Shown here: piece after piece, positions 1 to 23,404 of the stretch
Numbering within the stretch: position 1 is the first letter of the stretch
Layout: each line of letters begins with the position of its first letter
Assembly (NCBI GenBank): GCA_030620095.1
Contig: JAUTXW010000952.1
Location: 279,001 to 343,000, forward strand
Reading direction: 5' to 3'
DNA: 64,000 nucleotides
Source of the DNA: Kuschelorhynchus macadamiae
Taxonomy: Eukaryota; Arthropoda; Insecta; Coleoptera; Curculionidae
Notes under the pieces: model-generated
Told to the model about the DNA's origin: nothing
The model's database searches: none
The model's input: the letters and a program-made list of their open reading frames with translations, nothing else
Translations under genes and position numbers: made by a program

Positions 1-1626
1 CAGTTCGCATCTTATTATACCGTGGGAAAAAAACCGTATTTTGTTAGGTCTAAGTTTGAATCACCCTGTGGAGTTTTTAGGTAGTGTAAAAATGATGAAA
101 TGCCACTATTCGTCAAGCCATATTTATTCTAAGCATTTTATTTATCTCAATAGCTCTTTTGCTTTGGGAGATAAACGCTTTTGAGTAAAACACTACACAA
201 TTTAAGAAACGCGCTTTTAATTATAAACAACACAAACATTCTACTCCTCAAGTAAAACAAACATTTCGAATCCAAGCTAATAATGGGTATTACCTCCTCG
301 AGCTTGAGTAATTAATTTTTCTTGGTATGCCTTGTATTAAATTGATTATTTCTTCTTGAGGGATGGCTTCCCATTGTTTTAAAAGCGCCCGTCGTAGTGC
401 GTTGTATGAGTGGGCACCAGGTTTCTAAATCTTCGGCCGAGCATGTTCCTACATCCTCAATAAGATTTAAATCCGGGCTGTGTGGGGGCCAGTTTATTTG
501 TGGGATATTAACGTCAGTTAGGTATTCTCACATAACACTCACACTTTTTTTATATATGGGTATTCTGTTACTATCCGTGCAACATGGGGTCGCCCATTAT
601 CGTGCGTCAAAATGAAATTATCGACTAACCCTCGTACGGGAATACATAATCAGCTAGTATTTATTGAATGTACTTTTCAGCAGTTCTTGATCCCCTGGAA
701 ACAATATACAAGTCGGTACGTTCATCTAATGAAACTACCGCCCATACCATTACTGAACCTCCTTGAAAGCTAACCCTAGGGCTAAAGGTGCATTCAGCAT
801 AACGTTCTCCTATTCTCCGCCATACCCTTTCCCGGTCCTCTGGAGATCTTAAAGAAAATCTTGATTCATCGGTAAACAGTACTCATTTCCAGTCATTTTC
901 TATCTAATTTTCATGATCTCTGGCGAACTGCAACCGGGTTAACCGATGTTCCCTGGTTAGTTCTGGTCCTGTAGAAGGTCTTCTTGATTTGAAAATTGCT
1001 TCATTTATTTAATCTTCTACGAATAGTGCGTTCACTTACGTTAACATTTCTCACCTGCTCTAATTGGTTCCTAATTTGAACCGCGAGTAAACGGCGATTT
1101 CTTAATGATAGTCACCATAAAACGATCGTCCCGATTAGAAGTTTTTCTTCGGGGACCTGTTCCAGGACGTCTGGTATATGAACCTGTCTCTCTAAATCGG
1201 GCATAAACACGTTGAACTGTGCTTTGCGGAATCCTAAGTCTATCGCAAACATAGCGTTGACATCTATCTACCATCTTCAATTAAAGCGACAATTGCTGAC
1301 ACAGTTTCTGGACTTATCAATAAACTGGTCAATAAACAGTAACTAGGGCTACTGAAAGACATTTTCAAAATTCCATAGCTGTGCTGATCAAAGTATACAC
1401 AAAGAAGCAAAGCAAAACTTTACGTAGGATATCAAATACTTTAAATGTGTAGTGTTTTATTAAAAAACGTTTATCTCCGAAAGGAAAAGATCTATTGAGA
1501 TAAATAAAAAAATAAAATGCTTAGAATAAATAGGGCTTAACGGATAGTGACATTTCATCATTTTTGCACTGCCTAAAAACTCCAGAGGGTGATTCAAACT
1601 TACTTTTGTTTATATGATGCGAACTG
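1..1626 (-). mobile_element. Tc1-like DNA transposon with ~200-bp terminal inverted repeats
   Basis: The window opens with CAGTTCGCAT and positions 1617-1626 read ATGCGAACTG, so the ends are inverted. The inverted similarity continues inward for about 200 bp on both sides (left to ~230, right from ~1435). CAGT/ACTG ends are typical of the Tc1/mariner superfamily. A decayed transposase lies between them on the minus strand. The left target-site TA falls outside the window. The right flank reads ATTT rather than TA, so the target duplication cannot be confirmed. The element is old: its transposase is broken and the arms have diverged. Confidence 0.9.
290..1362 (-). pseudogene. Degenerate Tc1 transposase
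   Basis: Translating the minus strand in several frames recovers a Tc1 transposase in order. A start context (MSFSSPS) lies at 1362. A helix-turn-helix region containing STVQRVYARFRETG is open at 1071-1280. The first catalytic Asp is in LFTDESRF near 880, the second in DNGRPHVARI near 570-600, and the DDE-terminal block WPPHSPDLNLIED at 455-495. A C-terminal tail with LLKQWEAIPQEE ends at a TAA at 290-292. Multiple stops and frameshifts separate these blocks, so no functional enzyme is made. Known family role: cut-and-paste transposition at TA sites. Confidence 0.85.
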
Positions 1627-1772
1627 ATTTCTCATTGCACCCAAATAAATAAGAATAAAAAATACTAATTTACCTACGATTTGCTAAAAAGAGTATTCAA
1701 ATCGGTTCGTAACGAAAAAAGTTATAGAAGTTTTAATTTGACTCTCAATTTTTAAGTGACCCGTTTTTCATG

Positions 1773-4064
<2,292 letters not shown>

Positions 4065-4763
4065 CAGTGGCGGATCGTGAACAGTGCCGCAGGGTGCCAC
4101 GCCCAAAACGGCTATTTTTTAAACTTTTTATGCCGTTAATTATCCAGAACTTTAGAGCGTTTTCTAATACTTAGAGGAAATAATATGAATTTATAAGATT
4201 TTAAATATATTTTTTTGTTTTTAAAAAACAGTTATGTTTTAAAGCTAATTTCGATTCGATTGGATCGATGCAAAACTGTTTCCGCCTCAGGTGATCCAAA
4301 CGCACTAATTTACATTAATTCTATAACAAGCGAACAAGCGCCTGCAGCCTGCAGCAGCAGTTTTATGCCGCTCCCATCTCTATTTGGCTTACTGATATTC
4401 ACCATTGCGTTGCCATAGCAACTGCCGTAAACAAATCTAAGCGCGAAAGCAGGCGTGCGAGGTGAGTCTGATGCGGAATTTGTTACTGCTGATTGTGATT
4501 CCTCAACGGGTCCTTCTTATGAAAAGGGGTACAGCACGCTATGCTTTTAAGTCATTATTATTTTTTGAGTATATAACGCACTAGATTTGATAGAAAATAA
4601 TGGTATATAAGTAAATAATGTGAATTTATATAAAACATATTATAATAAAAATGTAGATTATAAAATGCTTAATATTTTAAAACCATATTTATTTCTAAGT
4701 AAATTGATTGGAAAATGTAGGTGAAGCGGCGCATCACCCGCGTCCCTTGGCGAACCGCCACTG
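4065..4763. mobile_element. Non-autonomous hAT-like element (copy 1)
   Basis: Starts with CAGTGGCGGATCG and ends with CGAACCGCCACTG, giving short inverted termini of about 12 bp. CAGTGGCGG ends are common in insect hAT elements. There is no coding capacity. A second, 5'-truncated copy lies at 6594-7151 and shares the block CTGCAGCCTGCAGCAGCAG and the 3' end. No clean 8-bp target duplication is visible, so the superfamily assignment is tentative. Confidence 0.7.
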
Positions 4764-4794
4764 GCACAAATTTTGAAATCAATCAATTAAGTAG

Positions 4795-5745
4795 TTTTTT
4801 AGGCTGAATTTTTAAATATTTTATTATACCGCCATTTTGTTCCGCCATCTTCGATTCGTACCAAAATTTTACCATTTGATTCCAACATAATATTTGATTT
4901 TTACGCAAAATTTGAAATAAATTGGATAAGTAGTTTTTTCATAATAATATTTTTAACATTTCACTAGGCCGCCATTTTGTTTTGCCATACTGGTTTTTTA
5001 CCAGACCATCCCTATATACTTTTAATTTTTGGTCAAAATTTGAAGTCAATCGGGTAAGTTTTTAAGAGATGCCGCGAACTGACAGATAGAGAGACAGACT
5101 GACAGACGGTCCGAAAAAAATTCATAAAACACATTTTTGGCATTTAGGGACGCTAAAACGTGAAGATATGTAAAACCTGAGAGAGTGATTTTTTCACTAT
5201 TACAAACATTTTATTTGGCCGCCATTTTGTTCGGCCATCTTGAATTAGTACCACAATTTTTCTATTTGCTCTATACCACAGTTAGTTATAGCACACAATT
5301 TGAAATCAAACCATTAAGCAGTTTTTTAGGCTGAATTTTTAAATATTTTATTAAGCCGCTATTTTGTTTCACCACGTTGGATTCACACCAAAATGTTACC
5401 AGTTGATTTCAACATAATACTTAATGTTTTTGCAAAATTTGAGATCTATTGAATAAGTACTTTTTTAATAATAATTTTGCTAACATTTCTCTAAGCCGCA
5501 ATTTTGTTTTGCCATATTGGATTTTTACCAAAATATTGCTAGGTCATCCCTATATGACCCTTAATGTATGACTAATATGTTAAGTCAATCGGATAAGTAG
5601 TTTTTTATTTACTCCGCGAACAGTCAGACAGACCGACGGAATTGAGAAAAAATGTTTTTCGTCATCTAGGGACCCTGAACCGTGAAGATCTGAAAAAATC
5701 TCGGAGGATGATTTCTTCACGATTACAATATTTATCTTTTACGAG
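4795..5745 (-). repeat. Higher-order GCCGCCATTTTGTT repeat array (array 1)
   Basis: Diverged blocks containing CCGCCATTTTGTT..GCCAT, followed by TACCAAAATTTTACC and ..AATTTGAAATCAAT..., recur every ~170-190 bp. A larger unit ends with a GACAGACAGAC-rich segment and CGTGAAGAT (5160 and 5681, ~520 bp apart). The same family appears at 23.4, 29.3, 30.7-32.2, 33.9-35.6, 37.9, 46.9 and 55.3 kb. Here the blocks read in the orientation I call reverse. The array ends near 5737 with a degraded TTTACGAGGGAAATA cap. Confidence 0.85.
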
Positions 5746-5892
5746 GGAAATAAAAAGTAAAGTATAAAATTAAATAAAACAAAAATTGGAGATTTCCGCA
5801 AATTTTTTTCACTTATCACGTTTGGGAGACTCTATAGAAGTAAAAAAATATGAAAGTATGCAAATATTAAATCAGGTATTTATGATAATCAT

Positions 5893-6123
5893 TACATACT
5901 GGAATACATTGGAATACATCGGAATACATTGAAATACATAAAATACATGGCGGAATACACAGAATACATGATGGAATACGTGTAATACATTGGATTACAT
6001 GGAATACATTGGGAAATAATGAAATACATTGAGGAATACACAAAATACAGGTGGAATACATGGATTACATGGAATACATTGGAATACAATGAAATACACA
6101 GGGTTTGTACACCAAAATACATC
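5893..6123. repeat. Minisatellite of ~10-bp TGGAATACAT units
   Basis: About 20 imperfect copies of TGGAATACAT and variants (GAAATACAT, GGAATACACA, GGATTACAT) follow one another head to tail. They generate spurious open frames on both strands. The downstream sequence is unique. Confidence 0.93.
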
Positions 6124-6593
6124 AGCGGTTTCCCTCTCGGCTGCCACTGTGCATCTTGTAGATATTTTAGGTACAATAACAAAAATATATTGAACAATCT
6201 GGCTCTGATTAAATTGTTGACAGCTTATTAGCTATTTAATTGCCCATATCATTCAACTCCTCCTTTATAATGGGACTGATATTATTAATATTAATAATTT
6301 ATTATTTATTTATTTTCAATCATACAGAACTCCATTAAAATTTTACAAATACAATTATAGTAAAAATTAATACACAATCAATGTTTATCACACATGACCA
6401 GCTTAGCCCTTGTAAGATATTGACATTTAACAGAGGCAACAAAATATAAAAGAGTGAGCCTTTAACATGTTCACTGTTCACGGCTAACCCTAAACCCTAA
6501 AGGGCTTCCCACAGCCCGTTTATATTATTACATCAAAACGGTTTAATTTTCTTAATATAAATTAGGTCTATAAACCATATTTTTACTTTTTTT
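6124..6593. other. AT-rich spacer, nothing recognised
   Basis: About 470 bp between the minisatellite and the second hAT-like copy. It contains an ATTATTAATATTAATAATTTATT low-complexity stretch near 6273-6300. No coding or RNA signal is seen. Confidence 0.4.
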
Positions 6594-7151
6594 CAGGGTG
6601 CCACACCGGCTATTTTTTAAAAACTTTTTATGATGTTAATTAATGATAGCTTTGGAGCGTTTTTTAATACTTAATAATATGAATTTATAAGATTTTAAAT
6701 ATATTTTTTTGTTCTTAAAAAACAGTTAGGTACCTATATTTTAAAGCGCCTGCAGCCTGCAGCAGCAGTTTTATGCCGCTCCCATCTCTATTTGGCTTAC
6801 GGATATTTACCATTGCGTTGCCATAGCAACTGCGGCGTGCAGGGGGAGTCTGATGCGGAATTTGTTACTGCTGATTGTGATTCCTCAACGGGTCCCTCTT
6901 ATGAAAAGGTGTTCAGCGCGCTACGTTTTTAAGTCATTAATATTTTTTGAGTATATAACGCACTAGTGTTGATAGAAAATATTGGTATAATTAAGTAAAT
7001 AATGTGAATTTATATAAAACATACTACATTTTTATAATAAAAATGTAGATTGTAAAATGCTTAATATTTTAAAATTATTAAAAGTAAATTGATTGGCAAA
7101 TGTAGGTGAAGAGGGGCTTTTTCACCCGCGTCCCCTGGCGAGCCGCCACTG
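6594..7151. mobile_element. Non-autonomous hAT-like element (copy 2, truncated)
   Basis: Matches the copy at 4065-4763 from its internal CAGGGTGCCAC onward and ends with the same CGAGCCGCCACTG terminus. The first ~25 bp of the left end are missing, and ~60 bp just before the CTGCAGCCTGCAGCAGCAG block are deleted. It is an immobile relic by structure. Confidence 0.75.
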
Positions 7152-7969
7152 TATAATATATAAGGAAACATAAAGAAAACTCATTTAAGACATTGCAGTA
7201 AATGGGTCTCCCAAAGATCAAGAATCAAATTTATGTAAAAAGGTGTATTCTTCAAGATTATATTTAAAAAATATTGGATTGAAACCATTTTGTTTTAAAT
7301 TAATTATTTTGTGAAAAAATTGGGAGATTTTAGGAAAAATCTAAAATATTTAAATAACTCTTAAACTATCCACAACTGGATAAGAATATATACATATATT
7401 TTTATTTTATATATACACTTCTCTATCCATAATCTATATCATAAGTTTGATCATTAACTTTTTGGATACCCTGTGCATACTGATTTTCAAAATTAAATAA
7501 AAGACTGTCAAATGAAAAGTAATTATAGTGGGAGGTCTATAATACATAATATAATCAGCATAATATAAACAAAATGCCTATTACTGAAAAGTGTATCAAA
7601 CATGTTTTAAAATTTTTATTTCTGTCAAAAACTGTTTTGAATAATATATGAATAAATATAGAAATTGTTTTGAATAATATATAAATAAATATAGAAAAAT
7701 ATGTTCCAAAACATTGAACCATTTTTAGCAAATACTTACTAAATCAAACATTTTTTTTCAATATTCCAATACGTCGATTTTAGCAATCAATCTGCAATAA
7801 TAAATTAGAATTAAACACAAGTACCCCTATTGTTCCTATTAATTACAGTATGCGTATACCAATTTGAGGCAACCCATCATTAGTTGTTTCCTTTTTTGTC
7901 ACAGCTTACACATCCATTCAAAGCGGTGATTAAAAAGATGACAGTAATATCTTAACTTGTAATTAACAA
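7152..7969. other. AT-rich upstream region of OBP locus
   Basis: Low-complexity AT-rich sequence with a short direct duplication around 7625-7700 (TTTTGAATAATATA twice, ~45 bp apart). No coding signal is visible. It may contain regulatory DNA for the exon at 8058, but nothing specific is recognised. Confidence 0.4.
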
Positions 7970-7976
7970 TATAAGG
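7970..7976 (+). promoter_or_regulatory. TATA-like box upstream of exon at 8058
   Basis: TATAAGG lies 88 bp upstream of the ATG at 8058, a plausible distance for a short 5' UTR. It is inferred from position and sequence only. Confidence 0.3.
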
Positions 7977-8057
7977 AGGCTAATTAAAGTCTGACAGTAA
8001 AAAATAAAGATAATAAAAAAGGAAATGTTTTGAATGAGATTTCAGTTTGGTTCTAAG

Positions 8058-8114
8058 ATGTCTAAAATTATAGTCCTTGTTTTGACGGCTGCCATTTGTG
8101 GTAGTAATGCTAAG
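8058..8114 (+). CDS. OBP-type signal-peptide exon (alternative or orphan first exon)
   Basis: Encodes 19 residues, MSKIIVLVLTAAICGSNAK: a hydrophobic core followed by a good SNA|K cleavage site. It ends exactly at a strong GTAAGT donor (8115) in phase 0. This is the standard architecture of the first coding exon of insect OBP genes. The next compatible acceptor with OBP sequence is at 14429, the same acceptor used by the exon at 11822. It could be an alternative first exon of the downstream OBP, or what remains of a duplicated OBP gene whose other exons were lost. An in-frame upstream ATG at 8034 would add 8 residues. I see no further OBP exons between 8115 and 11821; that interval holds a LINE fragment. 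Confidence 0.65.
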
Positions 8115-9489
8115 GTAAGTAAAAAACATAATAGATCTAATCATAATAAAAATTCCTGATACGTTTAGAATACATGTATATAGGGTGTTCTTCAAATAAC
8201 TTGACTACAATATTTTGTAATGTAGAGTATATTTGCTGGCATTATAGTAATATATTAATATTATGTGTCTCTCAGAAATCTTTAATCATAGTAATTATTT
8301 CTGTATATCTAGAAACTAAGATATATCTTACAACGCTCTTATAAGCTGTTTTAAGAAACTTTTAGTGGGTTCTGACAGAACTGTAGGTACTACATAAAAA
8401 CTGATTTAACATTTTCGAGTTCGATTTACACATGAACTTGAACCATGCTTACTCAATAACTTGATTCGTTATTGAGCTACGGGGTGATTCCAAATATTTA
8501 AAACAAAAAAATTGATAATTTTGAAAATATGCTGTAAGTAGTTTATTCCTTATAATAATTTAAATCTGTAAAATAATAAATAAATTTTGTTTTATTTTTG
8601 TACAAGCGCTCGACTTCCCAAAAAATAAGAATTTATTATGCTTAATGCTTTTACAGCATATTTGAAATTTCCAGATAAGGGACAATGTGTCAGAGAGAGA
8701 CTGAAAACCGGAATTTCATCGAATTCATTAAAACTAATTTTAAATACTTTAAACCAATTAGTGCATTGAATAAATGGATTTGAAAAGTCAAATGCTTGTA
8801 AAAAAACAAAATAAAAATCTAGATCTTTAATTTAAAAAGTGTATGATGAAAACGGCAAAATTTGCGCAAAAAGTAGCTTTAGAAACAAGTCTACAGATTG
8901 GAAAATCATAGAGAAATATAAAAGTTACAGCCTATTTTCAAAAATACAATATTTTATTTATTCTGAAAATTGTCTAAAGTTTTTCCATTTAACCATTTCT
9001 CTGTCTGTTTGTCTCTAAAGGAGATCCCTATATAATGAAACTTAAAAAAAAGGAAAACTTAAAAAAAACAGGTCCATACTCTTTGTTTTACTAAAAGGAA
9101 ATACTAATGTTGTATTTGAATTTATTGAAATTAAAACGTCTAAATTCATCAGGCAATAGGTTGAGTAGTGAGATTGCATTATTGACAAAAGATCTTTTTA
9201 AAAATACTGTTCGAAAACGAGACCTAGTATACTACCTAGAACCTAGTAAGACCTAGAACTGCTGGAGGCAGAATTATTTAGAAGGTTGAAAACAAAATTA
9301 CCCAGGTGGTGCCTCCATCTATTATCCATTCTTAATCAATTTAATTCATTCACTTTGTCCGAAATATGTTCCTTTTTGTTGATATGAAAAATGAGGCGAC
9401 AGCAAGAATTTTGTATAACCTGTATCCTGTTTTTATTTATGCAAGTTAAACACGGAAAATATATAAAATTTCAATAATTAAATTGTTGG

Positions 9490-10850
9490 AGTACTAAAGG
9501 CTCATAAGCATCTTTCTAAAATAATAATTAAGTGTATGTCGATTTGCAATGCTTTTCGTCTTAATACACTCACATGATCACTAAAACGCATCTCGGAATC
9601 AACAATAACTCCCAGATTTCTAGTTGACTGAACAAAACTTAACTTGACATTGTCAACAAGGGGTCCTAGCATGGACCCATGGGAAACCCCTGAGCAAATA
9701 GAAAGTTCGTCAGATTTATTATTACCATAAGAGATTTTATGCGTTCTGCTAGATAGGTAAGATTCAAATAGTTTCAACGAGTTATTTTTAAACCCAAGCT
9801 TGAGCCAACAACAGATTATGATTAACGGTGTGAAATGTTTTTGACTAATTCAAAAGAATGAGAAGAGTGACAATTTTCTAATGTTATTGAATTTAGGTAG
9901 TTTTGCCTTTCACGTCTGATCATTGATATAGTAAGGTTTCACAATGGTTTGTAATTACTCGATTCCTCCCGAGATTTAGAAATTTTTTTTTGCGAAGCCT
10001 TGCATTTATCTTTGACTAACATTCTTATATTGTGAGTTAACTACTATGGTTTGCGTTTAGTTATTTTGGCGTATGCTTGTCAAATAAAGAAATGATAATA
10101 TTATTAAAAATTGTTGGTTTATGATCTATACTATTATTAATAATTACAGAACACAAATCAAGTGCTGAAAGATCGGAAATAAAATTCTCATAGTTAAAAT
10201 GATCAAAAAAACGAGACGTAATTATTTTTAGAATTATTTTATTAATCAATCGTTGGTCGGGAATCAAATCTGCATCAATTACTAAAGAACTTTTGAGGTT
10301 AAAGAAGAAGACATGTATAGGATCAAAATACTCGAGTTCCCAGAAACTTTTATTGATTCGTTGATAATTTGAGTCATATTATAAGATTTGAGGCATGTTA
10401 AAATAGTGTTAGGTATTTTGAAAGAATTAATATTAAAATTGCCAAGGCATACAACGTTTTTATAAATAAAATATACAAAGGTGAAAATATTGTCTATGTC
10501 TTCAAAAAATGAATCACTCCCAATATTTGGTGGTCTATAGATAGCTCCCACACAATAAAACTTCTTAGAAAGCTTTAATTTTAGGAATATGCATTTTGAG
10601 TCACTTACTACTACAAAGTCGAATAGAATTTTACTACGCGAGAGTGTAATTCTTATATAAGCCATTAGGCCGCCACCCCTGCCTTGCAGTCTATCTTTGC
10701 GAATAATTTTATAGCCAGGAATCGTAAAGGGTTCTGACGGCACGCAGGCATTCAACCAAGTTTCTGTGACCATTACTAAATTTTTTTTTCTCTTAAACTT
10801 ACAGGGAAAATTTGTTCAAGCTAGTGAACACGGACCTAACGTTTAAATTG
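9490..10850 (-). mobile_element. Jockey/CR1-like LINE fragment with internal deletions
   Basis: On the minus strand, 10282-10773 encodes an apurinic-type endonuclease region with TETWLNACVPSE, GGGLMAYIR and AIYRPPN. 10061-10267 matches the linker between endonuclease and reverse transcriptase (LFDKHTPK). 9502-9777 carries an RT segment with LFESYLSSRTHKI and a GVSHGSMLGPL block, fused directly to NLGVIVDSEMRFSDHV. The stretch that should hold the YADD catalytic motif is missing at that fusion. Frames are broken, so the element is dead. It lies in the interval between the two OBP signal-peptide exons. Confidence 0.85.
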
Positions 10851-11774
10851 AGCAGTTTTCATACTATTTTAATATTATTTTTACAAGAATGTTCTTATTC
10901 TGCAATGACTATACTTTAGCTTTCATATGTTATTAACAAACCTGCAAGTTAAATAAGTTAAAGTAATATTTATCAGTTATTAAGAAACGATGCGCTAAAA
11001 TTATATTTACACTTTTACTAAAAGATAAGTCTGTACCACTAAATACATTTCATGTAAAATAGAAAACATACAAGGATAAGCAGATGAGTGCAACTGAATT
11101 AACAGTGTCTGAGAACTCATTAAAAAAATTGAGTTTATATTTAGTATTTTGCAACAATCTTGTAACAACCGATCGAAAGCGCCAATTGAGGCAAGATAAG
11201 GTTAAATAGCATTATAAATTGCTTTAGATCACTGAAAGTAAACTTTAAGTCTAATAGAAACAAAATGATCAGCAAGAAAAGAGATTATTAGTTATTGATT
11301 ATGAAATCGCATAAGAAATAATTACAATTAGTCGATAAGAATTCCTATTAACGACCCATATCTTGTTACATTCAATTTAAAAAGTCTAAATGACTAGTAT
11401 TGATTCCACAGGCAAAATTTGCAAACTAAGACAAATAATTTTGAGGAAATTCCTAAAACAAGTTGACGATTATTAACTAAAAAAAATCATACAGCGTTAT
11501 ATACCAAAAGTATACATACGTATGTGAGGAAAAAAAGTTTAAAATAAATAAATAAAATATTTAATTGAAAGTACAGAAATGTGTATAATGTTTACACGCT
11601 TTTATCAAACCAAGTGCACATCTATTGGTTGTTACACACTGTTGCTGTTAACTCCCTATAAATCATGAAACAATATCTAATAAATAGATGTTATTAATAT
11701 GTCTTCTTGATGATAAAATTAAATATTCAGACTGTTATTCCAATTCTATGTAATTACAGCTATTCTAATGTTTC

Positions 11775-11783
11775 TATATAAAG
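11775..11783 (+). promoter_or_regulatory. TATA box upstream of OBP start
   Basis: TATATAAAG lies 47 bp before the ATG at 11822. It would place transcription start near 11805, leaving a very short 5' UTR, as is common for insect OBP genes. An in-frame ATG at 11804 would then fall at or before the start site, which favours 11822 as the initiator. Confidence 0.45.
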
Positions 11784-11821
11784 AGAGGTGCTTCTCCTTG
11801 TAAATGACAAAAAAAATCACA

Positions 11822-20210
<8,389 letters not shown>

Positions 20211-20269
20211 ACGAAGTATGCCATTCAAATGCAAGTGACAGATTTTATGATGACTTCAAGCTATGAATT

Positions 20270-20530
20270 ATGGGCCTGTCAATTTTCCTTTTAGTGTTGT
20301 AATTTAAATAAATCACCGAGCATCCCGTTTTTCTGCATTTTTATTTATTGTGTTGACGTTTAATTTATTACTACATTCCCTCTCGAGAAAATGTAGATTC
20401 GTCAGTCCAAATAACTTTCTTCAAAAAATCCCGGTTTTCGTGAGTTCGAATTAACATCATCTTACAGAAGAACTTGCAGAGTGATCAATTTATAGCCGTG
20501 CATATTATGCTTTTTTAGAAAACATTTGCA
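20270..20530 (-). pseudogene. Mariner-like transposase remnant
   Basis: Minus-strand translation gives RTHENRDFLKKVIWTDESTF then SREGM, the first-Asp region of insect mariner-like transposases. Decayed sequence follows. The flanks to ~21270 contain two copies of TTTAAAATAACGATGTTGCC (near 20635 and 21125), a block often found in the ends of this family. It begins only ~60 bp after the OBP stop codon, so the OBP 3' UTR may run into it. Confidence 0.65.
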
Positions 20531-21453
<923 letters not shown>

Positions 21454-21519
21454 GTCTATTCTTATTACTACTACCAGAACGTATCCATCAATTCATATTA
21501 TTAATACTTGTATATTAGA

Positions 21520-23272
21520 CAATGTTTAACCTGATCTTTGGAAAAAAGCAATAATTCTACATTTAACCAAAGTTTCTCATCCTTCCGACTTCAAGGATTT
21601 AAGGCGTAAGTATCTTACCTGCAGTGACTTCATATGTCAACAACTTTAATATTATACCTGAATATCAATCAGGATTTCGATAAAATTATAGTACTACAAC
21701 GTGTCTTGTCCATCTACTTAATGATATACGCTTTAATGAGGAGAAAAGGGAAATCACATGTTTAGGGTTGCCGGATTTTAGCAAGGCGGTTGACATGCTT
21801 AGTCACAAAATGTTGCTAACAAAATTAAAGTATATTGGATTTTCTAATAGATCAGTAAAGTTCATTGAATCTTACATGACTAACAGATCACACTGTGTAC
21901 ACATTACCAGAGATTCTAATAAAGATAAATCACAGTATAGACCTCTAAAAACAGGAGTTCCGCAAGGCTCGATTTTGGGGCCATTATTATTTCCTCTTTA
22001 TGTTGCGGATATGAATACAAATATAATACTATAAACTTCAACAATATGCCGATGACTCTCAGGCATACTTGTCACTCACTTTAGATAACCTGCAGATCTC
22101 ACAAAATATTTTTAATAAAGATCTAGACGGTATACATCACTTTGCAGAAAATCATAATTTAAAATTAAATGCATCTAAATCTTGTATTATATTTTTTGGT
22201 AGCAATAAAAATCTGACAGCACAAGTGCATCAAAGATTTTCCGCGCAGGTAAACAGTGTAAAGTTGCCATTGGTCACTACAGCAAAAAACTTGGGTTTTT
22301 ATTTCGATTCGGATCTCTCATTTAAAACACATATTACAAATGCGCTTACCCTCATCAACAAAATATTATCTTTGCAACACACTCATTTTATCACTCTTTG
22401 ATTATGGAGACATCGCTTACGATTTCTCACTCAGTACAGCGATAGCCAATTCCATACAAAAAGTTCAAAATGCATGTATGCGTTTCTCGTGTATTTCATA
22501 TAGACATCATATTAAACCATACCTTAATAATTACGGTATACTATCCATGAGAAACTGTCGCAAGCATCATATGTTATTATTTTCTTATAGAATTTTAAAA
22601 ACTGGACAAGCACCTTACTTATATCAGCTATTTACTTCATTTGAACACCCTTACGGTACTAGAAATGCGAATAATTTTCGAACTCCCCTACATAGAACAG
22701 CTTGCTTTCAGAAATCATTTAGTTTTGTGGCAATTCAAATGTGGAATAGTCTTCCGCCCGATCTTAAAGAATTTAAGCTCAAAGAAGTATTTAAATTTTT
22801 TTGCTTATACTCGTAGCTTAAATTTTTTTTATTATTATTCGCTCGTGAATCATAATCCTAATATAATATAATAAGAATTAAATTATTTTTAAAGGAATGA
22901 AAATTGATGAGTTGCCCACACAAATAACTCAATTCGGTGTTTCAAACTTACACTAAAAATCTTTTTGCTTCTTTTTGTTCGACTCACCTGGGTGGTCGCT
23001 TGGGGATCCTGTCCTGGTATGTGCCTTTCGCCTTAATATAGAGTTTATGGTTTATATCATATCATTCAATAATTTAATTTTTTAGTCATTAAAATATAGA
23101 CATTATGTATCAAGATCTGCACCACATATGCATGTTTTTTTAATGTGTTTATGAAACGGTTTTGTAATCGAGGTGTTGTTCTAATTTGTTTTCTTAAATT
23201 ATTATGTTATTATTGTATTTTTTTCTGTATCGAGACAATAAAAAATGTTTTGAATTTGAATTTGAATATCTT
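21520..23272 (+). mobile_element. 5'-truncated Jockey/CR1-like LINE with intact 3' tail
   Basis: RT blocks run in order on +. They are the start of the RT (PEYQSGFR near 21660), FSKAVDMLSHKMLLTKLKYI, GVPQGSILGPLLFPLYVADM, a decayed YADD region near 22045 (QYADDSQAYL in a shifted frame), HNLKLNASKSCIIFFGS, NLGFYFDSDLSFKTHI and the C-terminal MWNSLPPDLKEFKLK. At least three frameshifts split them (open frames 21768-22034, 22069-22401, 22340-22816). The 3' end is AATAAAAAATGTTTTGAA followed by TTTGAA repeats to ~23272, a typical LINE tail. The endonuclease domain is missing. Confidence 0.9.
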
Positions 23273-23404
23273 CGATAACATTTTAAACTAAGGTACTAAA
23301 TGCATTGCAGATACATTTTATTTTTTAAAATTACCTACATTTTTCTGGACTAAGAGTATTTGATGCCGTTTTCATTTTAGAGCCCTCTTTTTTATAGGAT
23401 GACA

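Noticed and set aside
5893..6123. CRISPR-like regular repeats
   Set aside because: Units are contiguous without unique spacers, in a eukaryotic genome; it is a minisatellite.
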